Shown in pieces: positions 1-10,360 of a stretch of DNA of 64,000 nt. Origin of the DNA: Girardinichthys multiradiatus (lineage: Eukaryota > Chordata > Actinopteri > Cyprinodontiformes > Goodeidae); contig NC_061794.1 in the NCBI RefSeq assembly GCF_021462225.1, forward strand, positions 48,018,914 through 48,082,913, written 5' to 3'. The translations under genes were made by a program, and so were the position numbers. A model generated the notes under the pieces. It had not been told where the DNA came from and did no database searches. It worked only from the letters and a program-made list of their open reading frames with translations. Every line of letters starts with the position of its first letter. The stretch's first letter is position 1.

Positions 1-2994
1 TCCTTATGTCCGTCCATCCGTCCGTCCATCCACCCATCCATCCATTCCATCCATCCATCCATCCACCCATCCATCCTTCCTTCCTTATGTCCGTCCATCC
101 ATTCCATCCATCCATCCATCCATCCATCCACCCATCCATCCATCCTTCCTTCCTTATGTCCATCCACCCATCCATCTATACTTATGTCCGTCTATCCATC
201 CGTCCGTCCGTCCGTCCGTGCGTCCGTCCATCCGTCAATCCACCCATCCATCCATCCATCCTTCCATCCATCCATCCATCCATCCATCCATCCTTATGTC
301 GATCCATCCATCTTTATGTCTGTCCGTCCATCCATCCATCCATCCATCCATCCATCCATCCTTCCTTCCTTATGTCCATCCATCCGTCCATCCATCCATC
401 CATTCCATCCATCCATCCATCCTTCCTTCCTTATGTCCATCCATCCATCCTTATGTCCGTCCGTCCGTCCGTCGGTCCATCCATCCATCCATCCTTCCTT
501 CCGTACGTCCATCCATCCATCCTTATGTCCGTCCGTCCATCCATCCACCCATCCATCCATCCATCCTTCCATCCTTATGTCCGTCCATCCGTCCGTCCGT
601 CCACCCATCCATCCATTCCATCCATCCATCCATCCACCCATCCATCCTTCCTTCCTTATGTCCGTCCATCCATTCCATCCATCCATCCATCCATCCATCC
701 ACCCATCCATCCATCCTTCCTTCCTTATGTCCATCCACCCATACATCTATCCTTATGTCCGTCTATCCATCCGTCCGTCCGTCCGTCCGTGCGTCCGTCC
801 ATCCGTCAATCCACCCATCCATCCATCCATCCTTCCATCCATCCATCCATCCATCCATCCATCCTTATGTCGATCCATCCATCTTTATGTCCGTCCGTCC
901 ATCCATCCATCCATCCATCCATCCATCCATCCTTCCTTCCTTATGTCCATCCATCCGTCCATCCATCCATCCATTCCATCCATCCATCCATCCTTCCTTC
1001 CTTATGTCCATCCATCCATCCTTATGTCCGTCCGTCCATCCATCCACCCATCCATCCATCCATCCTTCCTTCCTTATGTCCATCCATCCGTCCATCCATC
1101 CATCCATTCCATCCATCCATCCATCCATCCATCCATCCATCCTTCCTTCCTTATGTCCATCCATCCATCCTTATGTCCGTCCGTCCGTCCATCCATCCAT
1201 CCATCCATCCATCCATCCATCCATCCATCCATCCTTCCTTCCTTATGTCCATCCATCCATCCTTATGTCCGTCCGTCCGTCCGTCCATCCATCCATCCAT
1301 CCTTCCTTCCTTATGTCTATCCATCCATCCTTATGTCCGTCCGTCCGTCCATCCATCCATCCATCCTTCCTTCCGTATGTCCATCCATCCATCCATCCGT
1401 CCGTCCATCCATCCATCCATCCATTCCATCCATCCATCCATCCATCCTTCCTTCCTTATGTCCATCCACCCATCCTTATGTCCGTCCATCCATCCATCCG
1501 TCCATCCGTCCGTCCGTCCTTCCTTCCGTATGTCCATCCATCTATCCTTATGTTTGTCCATTCATCCATCCATCCATCCTTATGTCCGTCCGTCCGTCCG
1601 TCCATCCATCCATCCATCCTTCCTTCCTTATGTCCATCCATCCATCCTTATGTCCGTCCGTCCGTCCATCCATCCATCCATCCTTCCTTCCGTATGTCCA
1701 TCCATCCATCCATCCGTCCGTCCATCCATCCATCCATCCATTCCATCCATCCATCCATCCATCCTTCCTTCCTTATGTCCATCCATCTATCCTTATGTTT
1801 GTCCATTCATCCATCCATCCATTCCATCCATCCATCCATCCACCCATGTATCCATCCTTATGTCCGTCCATCCATCCGTCCGTCCCTCCATCCGTCCCTC
1901 CGTCCCTCCGTCCGTCCGTCCGTCCGTCCGTCCGTCCGTCCGTCCGTCCGTCCGTCCGTCCACCCATCCATCCTTCCTTCCTTATGTCCATCCATCCATC
2001 CTTATGTCCGTCCATCCATCCATCCATTCCATCCATCCATCCACCCATCCATCCATCCTTATGTCCGTCCATCCATCCGTCCATCCATCCATCCATCCGT
2101 CCATCCGTCCTTCCATCCATCCATCCATCCATCCTTATGTCCATCCATCCATCCATCCATCCATCCTTATGTCCATCCATCCATCCTTATGTCCGTCCGT
2201 CTGTCCATCCATCCATCCATCCTTCCTTCCTTATGTCCATCCATCCATCCTTATGTCCGTCCATCCATCCATCCATCTGTCCATCTGTCCGTCCGTCCAC
2301 CCATCCATTCCATCCATCCATCCATCCACCCATCCATCCATCCTTCCTTCCTTATGTCCATCCATCCATCCTTATGTCCGTCCATCCATCCATCCATCCA
2401 TCCTTCCATCCATCCATCCATCCATCCATCCGTCTGTCCATCCATCCATCCATCCATCCATCCTTCCTTCCTTAGGTCCATCCATCCATCCTTATGTCCG
2501 TCCATCCGTCCGTCCGTCCACCCATCCATCCATTCCATCCATCCATCCATCCACCCATCCATCCTTCCTTCCTTCTGTCCATCCATCCATCCTTATGTCC
2601 GTCCATCCATTCCATCCATCCATCCATCCATCCATCCATCCATCCACCCATCCATCCATCCTTCCTTCCTTATGTCCATCCATCCATCCGTCCGTCCGTC
2701 CGTCCGTCCGTCCACCCATCCATCCATTCCATCCATCCATCCATCCACCCATCCATCCTTCCTTCCTTATGTCCGTCCATCCATCCATTCCATCCATCCA
2801 TCCATCCATCCACCCATCCATCCATCCTTCCTTCCTTATGTCCATCCATCCATCCGTCCGTCCATCCGTCCGTCCACCCATCCATCCATTCCATCCATCC
2901 ATCCATCCACCCATCCATCCTTCCTTCCTTATGTCCATCCATCCATCCATCCGTCCATGCGTCCGTCCGTCCATCCATCCATCCATCCATCCAT

Positions 2995-3027
<33 letters not shown>

Positions 3028-3079
3028 CCATTCCATCCATCCATCCATCCATCCTTCCTTCCTTATTTCCATCCATCCA

Positions 3080-3110
<31 letters not shown>

Positions 3111-4114
3111 ATCCATCCATCCATCCATCCATCTGTCCATTCCATCCATCCATCCATCCATCCATCCATCCTTCCATCCTTATGTCCATCCATCCATCCT
3201 TATGTCCGTCCGTCCATCCATCCATCCTTCCTTCCTTATGTCCATCCATCCATCCGTCCGTCCGTCCATCCATCCATTCCATCCATCCATCCATCCATCC
3301 ACCCATCCATCCTTCCTTCCTTCCTTATGTCCATCCATCCATCCTCATGTCCGTCCATCCATCCATCCATTCCATCCATCCATCCATCCATCCATCCTTC
3401 CTTCCTTATGTCCATCCATCCATCCTTATGTCCGTCCATCCATCCATCCATTCCATCCATCCATCCATCCATCCATCCATCCATCCTTCCTTCCTTATGT
3501 CCATCCATCCATCCTTATGTCCATCCATCCATCCATCCATCCATCCATCCATCCATCCATCCATCCTTATGTCCGTCCATCCATCCATCCATTCCATCCA
3601 TCCATCCATCCATCCATCCATCCATCCATTCATCCATCCATCCTTCCTTCCTTATGTCCATCCATCCATCCTTATGTCCATCCATCCATCCATCCATCCA
3701 TCCTTCCTTCCTTATGTCCATCCATCCATCCTTATGTCCGTCCATCCATCCATCCATTCCATCCATCCATCCATCCATCCTTCCTTCCTGATGTCCATCC
3801 ATCCATCCTTATGTCCGTCCATCCATCCGTCCGTCCGTCCGTCCGTCCGTCCGTCCGTCCGTCCGTCCATCCATCCCTCCATTCCATCCATCCATCCATC
3901 CATCCATCCATCCATCCACCCATCCATCCATCCTTCCTTCCTGATGTCCATCCATCCATCCTTATGTCCGTCCATCCATCCATCCATTCCATCCATCCAT
4001 CCATCCATCCATCCACCCATCCATCCATCCTTCCTTCCTGATGTCCATCCATCCATCCTTATGTCCGTCCATCCATCCGTCCGTCCATCCGTCCGTCCGT
4101 CCATCCATCCATCC
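1..4114. repeat. Tetranucleotide array (TCCA/TCCG/TCCT)n with higher-order units
   Basis: About 4.1 kb made almost only of TCCA, TCCG, TCCT and a few TCTG tetramers, punctuated by recurring blocks (CTTCCTTCCTTATGTCC, CATTCCATCC, ACCCATCC). The punctuation is ordered, so this is a higher-order minisatellite rather than a plain microsatellite. None of the common tetramers can form a stop codon in any plus-strand frame, and the minus strand also has long open stretches. The open frames of up to 1299 codons, reading as Pro-Ser-Ile-His or Pro-Ser-Val-Arg repeats, are therefore an artefact. The array starts before the window and ends sharply near 4114, where ordinary AT-rich sequence begins. Confidence 0.97.
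40..950. repeat. Tandem duplication with 571-bp offset inside the array
   Basis: Rare landmarks recur 571 bp apart: the TTATGTCCGTCCATCCATTCC junction (85 and 656), the GTCAATCCACCC variant (234 and 805) and the TTATGTCGATCC variant (294 and 865). The blocks around them match closely. This shows expansion by duplication of long blocks, not only by slippage of 4-bp units. Confidence 0.85.
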
Positions 4115-4559
4115 TAGCAGAGTCATGCTTCAGGTTTCTGTTAACATGCAAATATTTTCCCTAACACTGAATCCATTTTCAGCCCAGTCCCATGCAGACC
4201 TGACTGAACCGAGTGAAAAAAGTAACCAAAGACAATTTTCAAAGATGCCAAGAAAATTAAAAGTCTGGAAAAATAAAAGAAAGTAGGACTGGATCAGAGT
4301 TTCAGACAGAACTAAAACCTGAATCTCTGCTGATTTATCAGGTTTTAATTTTTAATCAGATGAAACTGCAACTTGAATGTTGGTCTATAGATACATCAAC
4401 TCTCAGAGTTTTTTGCTTCTGCACCTGAGAAGCTGCAGCCCTAGCTGCAGCCCTTCACTGCAATCACTAAGTATCATCTGCTTCAGGAACCGTCAGAGCC
4501 CAAAATACCTCCTTCTATGATGACTTTCTTTGCTGCTGGTGTCGACCATGGATGACGCA

Positions 4560-4745
4560 TCAAGGCCTGAACAACGTTCCGAGTACAACCTCTGTCAGTC
4601 AGCCCCAGGGCAGCTGTGGCTACAATGTAGCCCACTATCAGTGTGTGGATGGGTGGATGACTGAATGTTGTGTGAAGCGCTTTGGAGTCTCTGGGGACTT
4701 GATAAAGAGCTATACAAGTGCAGGCCATTTACCATTACAACTCCT
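4560..4745 (+). mobile_element. Degenerate non-LTR retrotransposon 3' end
   Basis: The stretch runs from a GGGTGGATGACTGAATG segment through AAGCGCTTTGGAGTC and GAGCTATACAAGTGC to CAGGCCATTTACCATT. The pair of GCGCT-type motifs with this terminal string is typical of 3' ends of fish LINEs and of the SINEs that borrow their tails. No reverse transcriptase sequence is attached, so this is a strongly 5'-truncated copy. The LINE clade is uncertain. Confidence 0.6.
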
Positions 4746-5035
4746 GAAAGATGGTCCATTTGGAGCAATCATGGAACTTTAAAGAAACTTTTTTTTTCAA
4801 CAGGCATAAAGTTGAAATGTCTCTTCACCATCTTGTAAATAAACTAATAAAATGCAGAAAGCATTTAACCAAAAATAAATAAGCTCACATACATAACAAG
4901 CACCAATTAGAAACTTCTTTTTGAAAGTGAAACCCTGTTTCTGTATTTCCTTGTTTAAAAAGTTACATTTGAAGGAATAATAGATTTATTATAGAAATCT
5001 TTTCATGCTAATGGGACTAAAATGATTAAGAAGTG

Positions 5036-5073
5036 ATATGAAAGCCACTCATGGACGTGAGTGGCTTTCATAT
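5036..5073. repeat. Perfect 16-bp inverted repeat with 6-nt loop
   Basis: Left arm 5036-5051 (ATATGAAAGCCACTCA) is matched without error by the right arm at 5058-5073; the loop is TGGACG. Pairing does not extend further (G at 5035 faces G at 5074). The stem is too short for a normal microRNA precursor. It could be a template-switch product. Confidence 0.9.
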
Positions 5074-5805
5074 GCATGGTTTGATCATGTAGTCTGACTG
5101 GGAGCTGTTTTAAATCAGTAATCTTACTGGACTGACTGATGTTCTGATGATAAATGGAAAGGTTGCTGTACCCACATGTCATATAAAGGGAGCAGAACTG
5201 GAAAGCTCCTTCAGTGGCAGACTGCTGCATCCTAGGAGCACAAAGCAGCATTATCACAGGTCCTTCCTACCAACAACCGACTTTATAACTTTCATTGCTG
5301 CCAACAAACTCAATATGTATTCACATCCCTGCGGTTATTTGCACAGTTTTAATTTTTTCTAAACAGTCTGTTGTTGTTTTCATGCACATTAAACATGAAT
5401 AGTTTGTACATTTAAACCTCACACCTGCATATCTCTCCCCGGTAAAGTCATATTTTATACTGGCACACCCCTCCCTGTCACCCAGCTCACGTGCTTCCTG
5501 ACCCGGGTCAATTAAGTTGGAGCTTTAAGTTTCACTTTCAGGGCCGGTCTAGTAGAGTCTAAGTAATCAACACTCAACATTCGGATACTTAGTGGTGAAT
5601 TTCTCCACAGGTCTGTCTCCAGGAGGGTATATGGGTTTCATCCTCCTATATGGTACCTTGTTTTCTTTGGTCCTCTGAGGATGATTGGCCATGGGAAGCC
5701 CAAGCCCAGGACAACGCAGGATCACAGGATACTCGGATCTTTCCTCTATGTTAAGGTGCTGATTCTGTACAGGATACTAACATTCATGTTTAATAATAAT
5801 AATAA

Positions 5806-6060
5806 TACATTGCCAAAAGTATCTGTCTGCCTTCTTCTACATGTACATGAACTTTCATGACATCCTATTCTTGATCTATGAGGTCCAGTTTGTTGATGGA
5901 GCCACCGTTGCCAGCAGTAGCAACTTGAACTATTCTGCAAACATCTTCCACGCTTTAAGAGTGTTCATAGTTATCAGAACTGCAGCTTCAGCTCTAATTC
6001 ATCCCAAAGATGTTCAAGAAGGTTGACTGAAGGCCAGTCAAGTTTCTCCACCCTTAACTT
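5806..6060. mobile_element. Degenerate Tc1-like element end
   Basis: It starts at a TA with TGCCAAAAGTATCTG and continues through CATGACATCCTATTCTTGATC, CTCTAATTCATCCCAAAGATG and GGCCAGTCAAGTTTCTCCACCC, strings familiar from a widespread fish Tc1-like transposon. Only one end is present, heavily diverged and with internal deletions, next to the intact Tc1-like copy on its right. Family recognition is from memory of the consensus, so it is moderate. Confidence 0.6.
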
Positions 6061-6070
6061 TATACACCTT

Positions 6071-6075
<5 letters not shown>

Positions 6076-6116
<41 letters not shown>
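6076..6116. repeat. (TA)n microsatellite
   Basis: About 20 uninterrupted TA units directly abut the left end of the Tc1-like element, as expected for an element that inserts at TA. Confidence 0.97.
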
Positions 6117-6119
<3 letters not shown>

Positions 6120-6529
6120 TACAGACCAAAGGTTTGGACACACCTTCTCATTCAAAGAGTTTTCTTTATTTTCATGACTATGAATATTGTAGCTTCACAC
6201 TGAAGGCATCAAAACTATGAATTAACAAATGTGGAATTATATACTGAACAAAAAAGTGTGAAACAACTGAAAATATGTCTTATATTCTAGGTTCTTCAAA
6301 GTAGCCACCTTTTGCTTTGATTACTGCTCCACACTCTTGGTATTCTGTTGATGAGCTTCAAGAGGTAGTCACCTAAAATGGTTTTGACTTCATAGGTGTG
6401 CCCTGTCAGGTTTAATAAGTGGGATTTCAAGCCTTATAAATGGGGTTGGGACCATCAGTTGTGTTGTGCAGGAGGTGGATACAGTACACAGCTGATAGTC
6501 CAACTGCATAAACTGTTAGAATTTGTATT

Positions 6530-7582
6530 ATGGCACGAAAAAAGCAGCTAAGTAAAGAAAAACGAGTGGCCATCATTACTTTAAGAAATGAAGGTCATTC
6601 AGTCCAAACAATTGGGAAAACTTTGAAAGTGTCCCCAAGTGCAGTCGCAAAAACCATCAAGCGCTACAAAGAAACTGGCTCACATGAGGACCGCCCCAGG
6701 AAAGGAAGACCAAGAGTCACCTCTGCTGCGGACGATAAGTTCATCCGAGTCACCAGCCTCAGAAATCCCAGGTTAACAGCAGCTCAGATTAGAGAACAGG
6801 TCAATGCCACACAGAGTTCTAGTAGCAGACACATCTCTAGAACAACTGTTAAGAGGAGACTGTGTGAATCAGGCCTTCATGGTAAAATAGCTGCTAGGAA
6901 ACCACTGCTGAGGACAGGCAACAAGCAGATGAGACTTGTTTGGGCTAAAGAACACAAGGAATGGACATTAGACCAGTGGAAATCTGTGCTTTGGTCTGAT
7001 GAGTCCAAGTTTGAGATCTTTGGTTCCAACCACCGTGTCTTTGTGCAGCGCAGAAGAGGTGAACGGATGGACTCTACATGCCTGGTTCCCACCGTGAAGC
7101 ATGGAGGAGGAGGTGTGATGGTGTGGGGGTGCTTTGCTGGTGACACTGTTGGGGATTTATTCAAAATTGAAGGCATACTGAACCAGCATGGCTACCACAG
7201 CATCTTGCAGCAGCATGCTATTCCATCCGGTTTGTGTTTAGTTGGACCATCATTTATTTTTCAACAGGACAATGACCCCAAACACACCTCCAGACTGTGT
7301 AAGGGCTATTTGACCAAGAAGGAGAGTGATGGGGTGCTGCGCCAGATGACCTGGCCTCCACAGTCACCGGACCTGAACCCAATCGAGATGGTTTGGGGTG
7401 AGCTGGACCGCAGAGAGAAGGCAAAAGGGCCGACAAGTGCTAAGCATCTCTGGGAACTCTTTCAAGACTGTTGGAAAACCATTTCAGGTGACTACCTCTT
7501 GAAGCTCATCAACAGAATGCCAAGAGTGTGTGGAGCAGTAATAAAAGCAAAAGGTGGCTACTTTGAAGAACCTAGAATATAA
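6530..7582 (+). CDS. Tc1-group transposase, open 350-aa frame
   Basis: It would cut and paste its own element at TA sites in the nucleus. The N-terminal third holds paired-type helix-turn-helix domains with a basic linker (RPRKGRPRV at about residues 55-63). The C-terminal part is a DDE domain: first Asp in SDESKF (residue 157), second in QQDNDPKHT (residue 247), and Glu in LNPIEMVW (residue 286). This gives 38 residues between the last two catalytic positions, against 34 in ordinary Tc1. That spacing is the mark of the DD38E group, described in the literature as Intruder, to my recollection. The frame has no stop or frameshift, and the ATG at 6530 gives the usual family length. The last codons lie in the right inverted repeat. 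Confidence 0.93.
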   Translation: MARKKQLSKEKRVAIITLRNEGHSVQTIGKTLKVSPSAVAKTIKRYKETGSHEDRPRKGRPRVTSAADDKFIRVTSLRNPRLTAAQIREQVNATQSSSSRHISRTTVKRRLCESGLHGKIAARKPLLRTGNKQMRLVWAKEHKEWTLDQWKSVLWSDESKFEIFGSNHRVFVQRRRGERMDSTCLVPTVKHGGGGVMVWGCFAGDTVGDLFKIEGILNQHGYHSILQQHAIPSGLCLVGPSFIFQQDNDPKHTSRLCKGYLTKKESDGVLRQMTWPPQSPDLNPIEMVWGELDRREKAKGPTSAKHLWELFQDCWKTISGDYLLKLINRMPRVCGAVIKAKGGYFEEPRI

Positions 7583-7704
7583 GACATATTTTCAGTTGTT
7601 TCACACTTTTTTGTTCACTATATAATTCCACATGTGTTAATTCATAGTTTTGATGCCTTCAGTGTGAAGCTACAATATTCATAGTCATGAAAATAAAGAA
7701 AACT

Positions 7705-8236
7705 GTCACGGTTTACTTAGTATTGGACCCCACAATGCAGACGAGCAGGCAGCGTGATGGCAAGTGAAAAGGTTTTAATGACGAAAACATTACACTCAGC
7801 AGGAGGTAGGAACAAAACAAACGGGCAGACAAGACAGGCATGGCATGATAAAAAAAAAAACAAGACTTGGTTAGAGAACTAGACATGAGCATGAGAGTGA
7901 AAGATGTTTCCGCGAAGACTAACAGAACAGGTGTGTATATATGGAGTGAAAACCAGGTGGAGTAAGGAGACAGATTAGCTTGAACAGGTGAACAGAATAA
8001 ACTTAATTAACAGAACAAAACGTGACTGGAGCAAAACAGAGACTCTTGAACACAAACTAGAAAAACATGAAGCAAAAGCATAACCAGATCTGATACCAAA
8101 CTTGACAAAACATGAACAAGGCGACAAAACAAAAGCATGACCAGGAAAATAAACAGAAACATGATTTAAAACTTGAACAGTGAAAAACATAAGGAAAGAC
8201 CCCAAAACCAAAAACCAAACAACCCAACATCATGAC
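7705..8236. mobile_element. hAT-like non-autonomous element, 532 bp, inserted in the Tc1 right repeat
   Basis: The element is flanked by a perfect 8-bp target-site duplication AGAAAACT (7697-7704 and 8237-8244) and interrupts a segment that is continuous in the left inverted repeat of the host Tc1. Its ends form short imperfect inverted repeats (GTCACGGT at left; GTCATGAT in reverse complement at right). An 8-bp duplication fits the hAT superfamily. There is no coding sequence. The insertion is younger than the Tc1 copy. Confidence 0.85.
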
Positions 8237-8287
8237 AGAAAACTCTTTGAATGAGAAGGTGTGTCCAAACGTTTGGTCTGTACTGTA

Positions 8288-10251
8288 TGTGCATACATAT
8301 ATAGCACAGTATGTTTAGTCTAAAATGGCCTCCTCCAGTTGGCTTTACTCAGAACCAGAACAGATTAACACTGGCCAGGTAAACTGGAGCGTTCCTGCTT
8401 TTGTCATCCTACAGTGGCTGTGTGCAGGTTATGTGCTGTAGGGTGTGACTGACAAGTGAGTGCAGCTGCAACAGGTGTTTCTCATTGAGCCCAGTCATCT
8501 GGGCTTCGTAAGGAGCAGGAACCTGGAGGGAGGGATGAGTGTTTGTCTCTCCCAACGTGGTAACCTGACTGTGTTCTGTAGTTCTCTGCATTTCCTAAGC
8601 CTGCTCTAATTGAGTTTCTTGTCCTACTTTGCAGATCTGATCCCTGTGACAGTGTTCTGGATTCCAAGCACTTGTTCTCTGTATCCATGTTCTGGCAAGT
8701 TTTGGAAACAACTCCAACTTCCCGCTCCAACCGTGAGCCTCCCTTTCTTTCCTACCTGCAGCCCTGCAGTTCTGAGATCACCTTGGGGAAACACGAAATC
8801 ATGGCTCACCTGCCTGTCCCATGAGCATGGTAGTGGGGGGAAAAGTGGACTTGACTACCCAGGACTCGAGTAGGGAGAGGGGCACATGAAAACCATGATT
8901 TTTTTTTTTGTGATGCTTTTATTTCACATGAATTGGGGACTCCATTTAACTGGTGTTAGAATTTATTTTAAATATACTGATAACATCAACTGAGAGAATG
9001 AAGTTTGTCACAGTCCACCCAACATACCGGACATTCTGGGGGCCCCCTCTTGGAGGAGCAAAATGGCCCAACAGGAACTGGCGACAAGTGTAACGCCAGT
9101 GAGCCCAGATTGAATGACCTGCGGGCTAGACATCACGCTGTCCAAAAAAGCATAAATCTGGATATCAAAAGAATAAGATATAGGTGAGAACATAGAAAAT
9201 CAATTAGCTATTCCTCTCAATCAGGCTGATAAATGGCTTAAAATATTTTTGTGTCTGCAACATGATGAATCCTGTGTGTTATTGCTAATAATCAGGCTGC
9301 TCTAAGAATCTATTGTAGGAAAGCATATCTGATGTTTACTTCTCATTTGACTTTCAATGAACGTATTTGTCACATTTTCTTTGTACTTGTTCTAAATGGT
9401 AGATGTCAAGTGCCCTCTTGTGGCCAATACCAGTTATGACTGTTCGGTTGACAGCCTTTAAGCTCAACACAAAAATTAGCCCCATTTGAAAGACAATCTG
9501 TCAACATAATAAGGAAATGCTTGGCCATATGTTTCTTTATTTTTAGCAGTTTATCTTGAACTGAAATGGCTCTAGAAATGCAAAGTGAGCTTGCTGTAAA
9601 AAGAAGGTTGGGTTATTCGTATATTAACAGGCTAATACCAGTTCTTGTAGATGTAGAGTTCTGCATCAGATGCTGAAGGCAAGGGAGGGTGTGAGTCTGA
9701 GGATGTGAGACAAGGTGAGCTCATAGAGGCAACATTAAGTTATTACCAGCAATCGTGTGTGCTAGCAATTTCAAGTGAAACGAGCAGTACGATCATTAAG
9801 TAGGATGTATCATTACATGTGAGACTATAATCAGGTTAAGCCACGTAAATCATGTGTTTCATGCTTGTAGATGTGTTTGAGAGCAGAGAGGAGGCTGGGG
9901 ACAAAGAACAGAAGGGGGGCAAGTCAGGGAAATGCAGAGGAGTTGTCACAAGTAGGCCAAACACTGAAAAAAGGAAACTGGCATCTGTTGAATCTATGTA
10001 AATGTCTTTATTAACTTTAACAAGACTGTTTTAAAGAAGAAAATGCAAAAGAAAATGTAATTACATTGTCTAGATACTACATAATGTACATTGTTTGTGT
10101 TTTAACATGTTCAATTCATCTTGGGATAAAGTGAATCACTCATGTTAGTACAAAGTTTCTCGCGATATTGCTCTCCTAAAACGAGAAAGTTGAAAAGAAA
10201 ATCCCGCTCAACGGTATCTGACTCCTTCACAGCCCCAACCAGTGTTGCCAG
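8288..10251. other. About 2 kb without a recognised gene
   Basis: Short ORFs only, for example 8610-8873 (87 codons) and 9005-9187; none shows a known domain. The 8400-8880 part is richer in CT and may be a decayed repeat. No RNA gene, LTR or recognisable transposase was seen. Confidence 0.5.
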
Positions 10252-10360
10252 GTGTACGATAATTATCGTATTTGTACGATAATTATCGTATTTGTACGAT
10301 AATTATTGTATTTGTACGATAATTATCGTATATGTACGATAATTTTGCTCTCTGTACGAT
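10252..10360. repeat. Tandem array of 16-bp palindromes, period 20 bp
   Basis: GTACGAT recurs at 10254, 10274, 10294, 10314, 10334 and 10354, exactly 20 bp apart. The core TACGATAATTATCGTA is its own reverse complement; the first two units keep it perfectly and the later ones carry single or several changes. A further half-copy (TGTACGATAATTTAACC) lies about 32 bp beyond the array, near 10391. The pattern resembles an array of dimeric protein sites or the subterminal repeats of a DNA transposon. Confidence 0.93.

Larger units (their letters stand above)
4115..5805. other. Non-coding stretch, no gene recognised
   Basis: Ordinary AT-rich sequence with short ORFs (for example 4041-4286 running out of the array, and 5147-5362) that show no recognisable domain. 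It contains the LINE-type tail at 4560-4745 and the hairpin at 5036-5073, listed separately. The part at 5440-5750 is not recognised. Confidence 0.6.
6117..8285 (+). mobile_element. Tc1/mariner-group transposon with long inverted repeats (DD38E spacing)
   Basis: The ends read CACTACAGACCAAAGG (left) and, in reverse complement, CAGTACAGACCAAACG (right), flanked by TA at 6115-6116 and 8286-8287. The inverted repeats are about 260 bp (left to roughly 6385; right from roughly 7485), so the right repeat overlaps the last codons of the transposase. Removing the hAT-like insertion and one target-site copy (540 bp) leaves about 1.63 kb, the normal size for an autonomous Tc1 element. The right repeat is split by that insertion, so this copy is probably immobile unless the interrupted end can still be used. 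Confidence 0.93.

Noticed and set aside
1..4114. Array seeded by a GATGGATGG-type LINE tail
   Set aside because: Some fish LINEs end in such repeats, but the two LINE 3' ends of that kind in this window end in GACGAGTACGAG instead and no LINE body abuts the array.
6..4117. Long ORFs of 1261, 763, 1299 and 515 codons on plus, and many on minus
   Set aside because: They are low-complexity translations of the tetranucleotide array in all frames; no start context, codon bias or domain supports a gene.
5036..5073. microRNA precursor
   Set aside because: The stem is only 16 bp with no extended pairing, too short for normal precursor processing.
10252..10360. CRISPR-like array
   Set aside because: Units are directly adjacent without variable spacers, are palindromic throughout, and the genome is a vertebrate.
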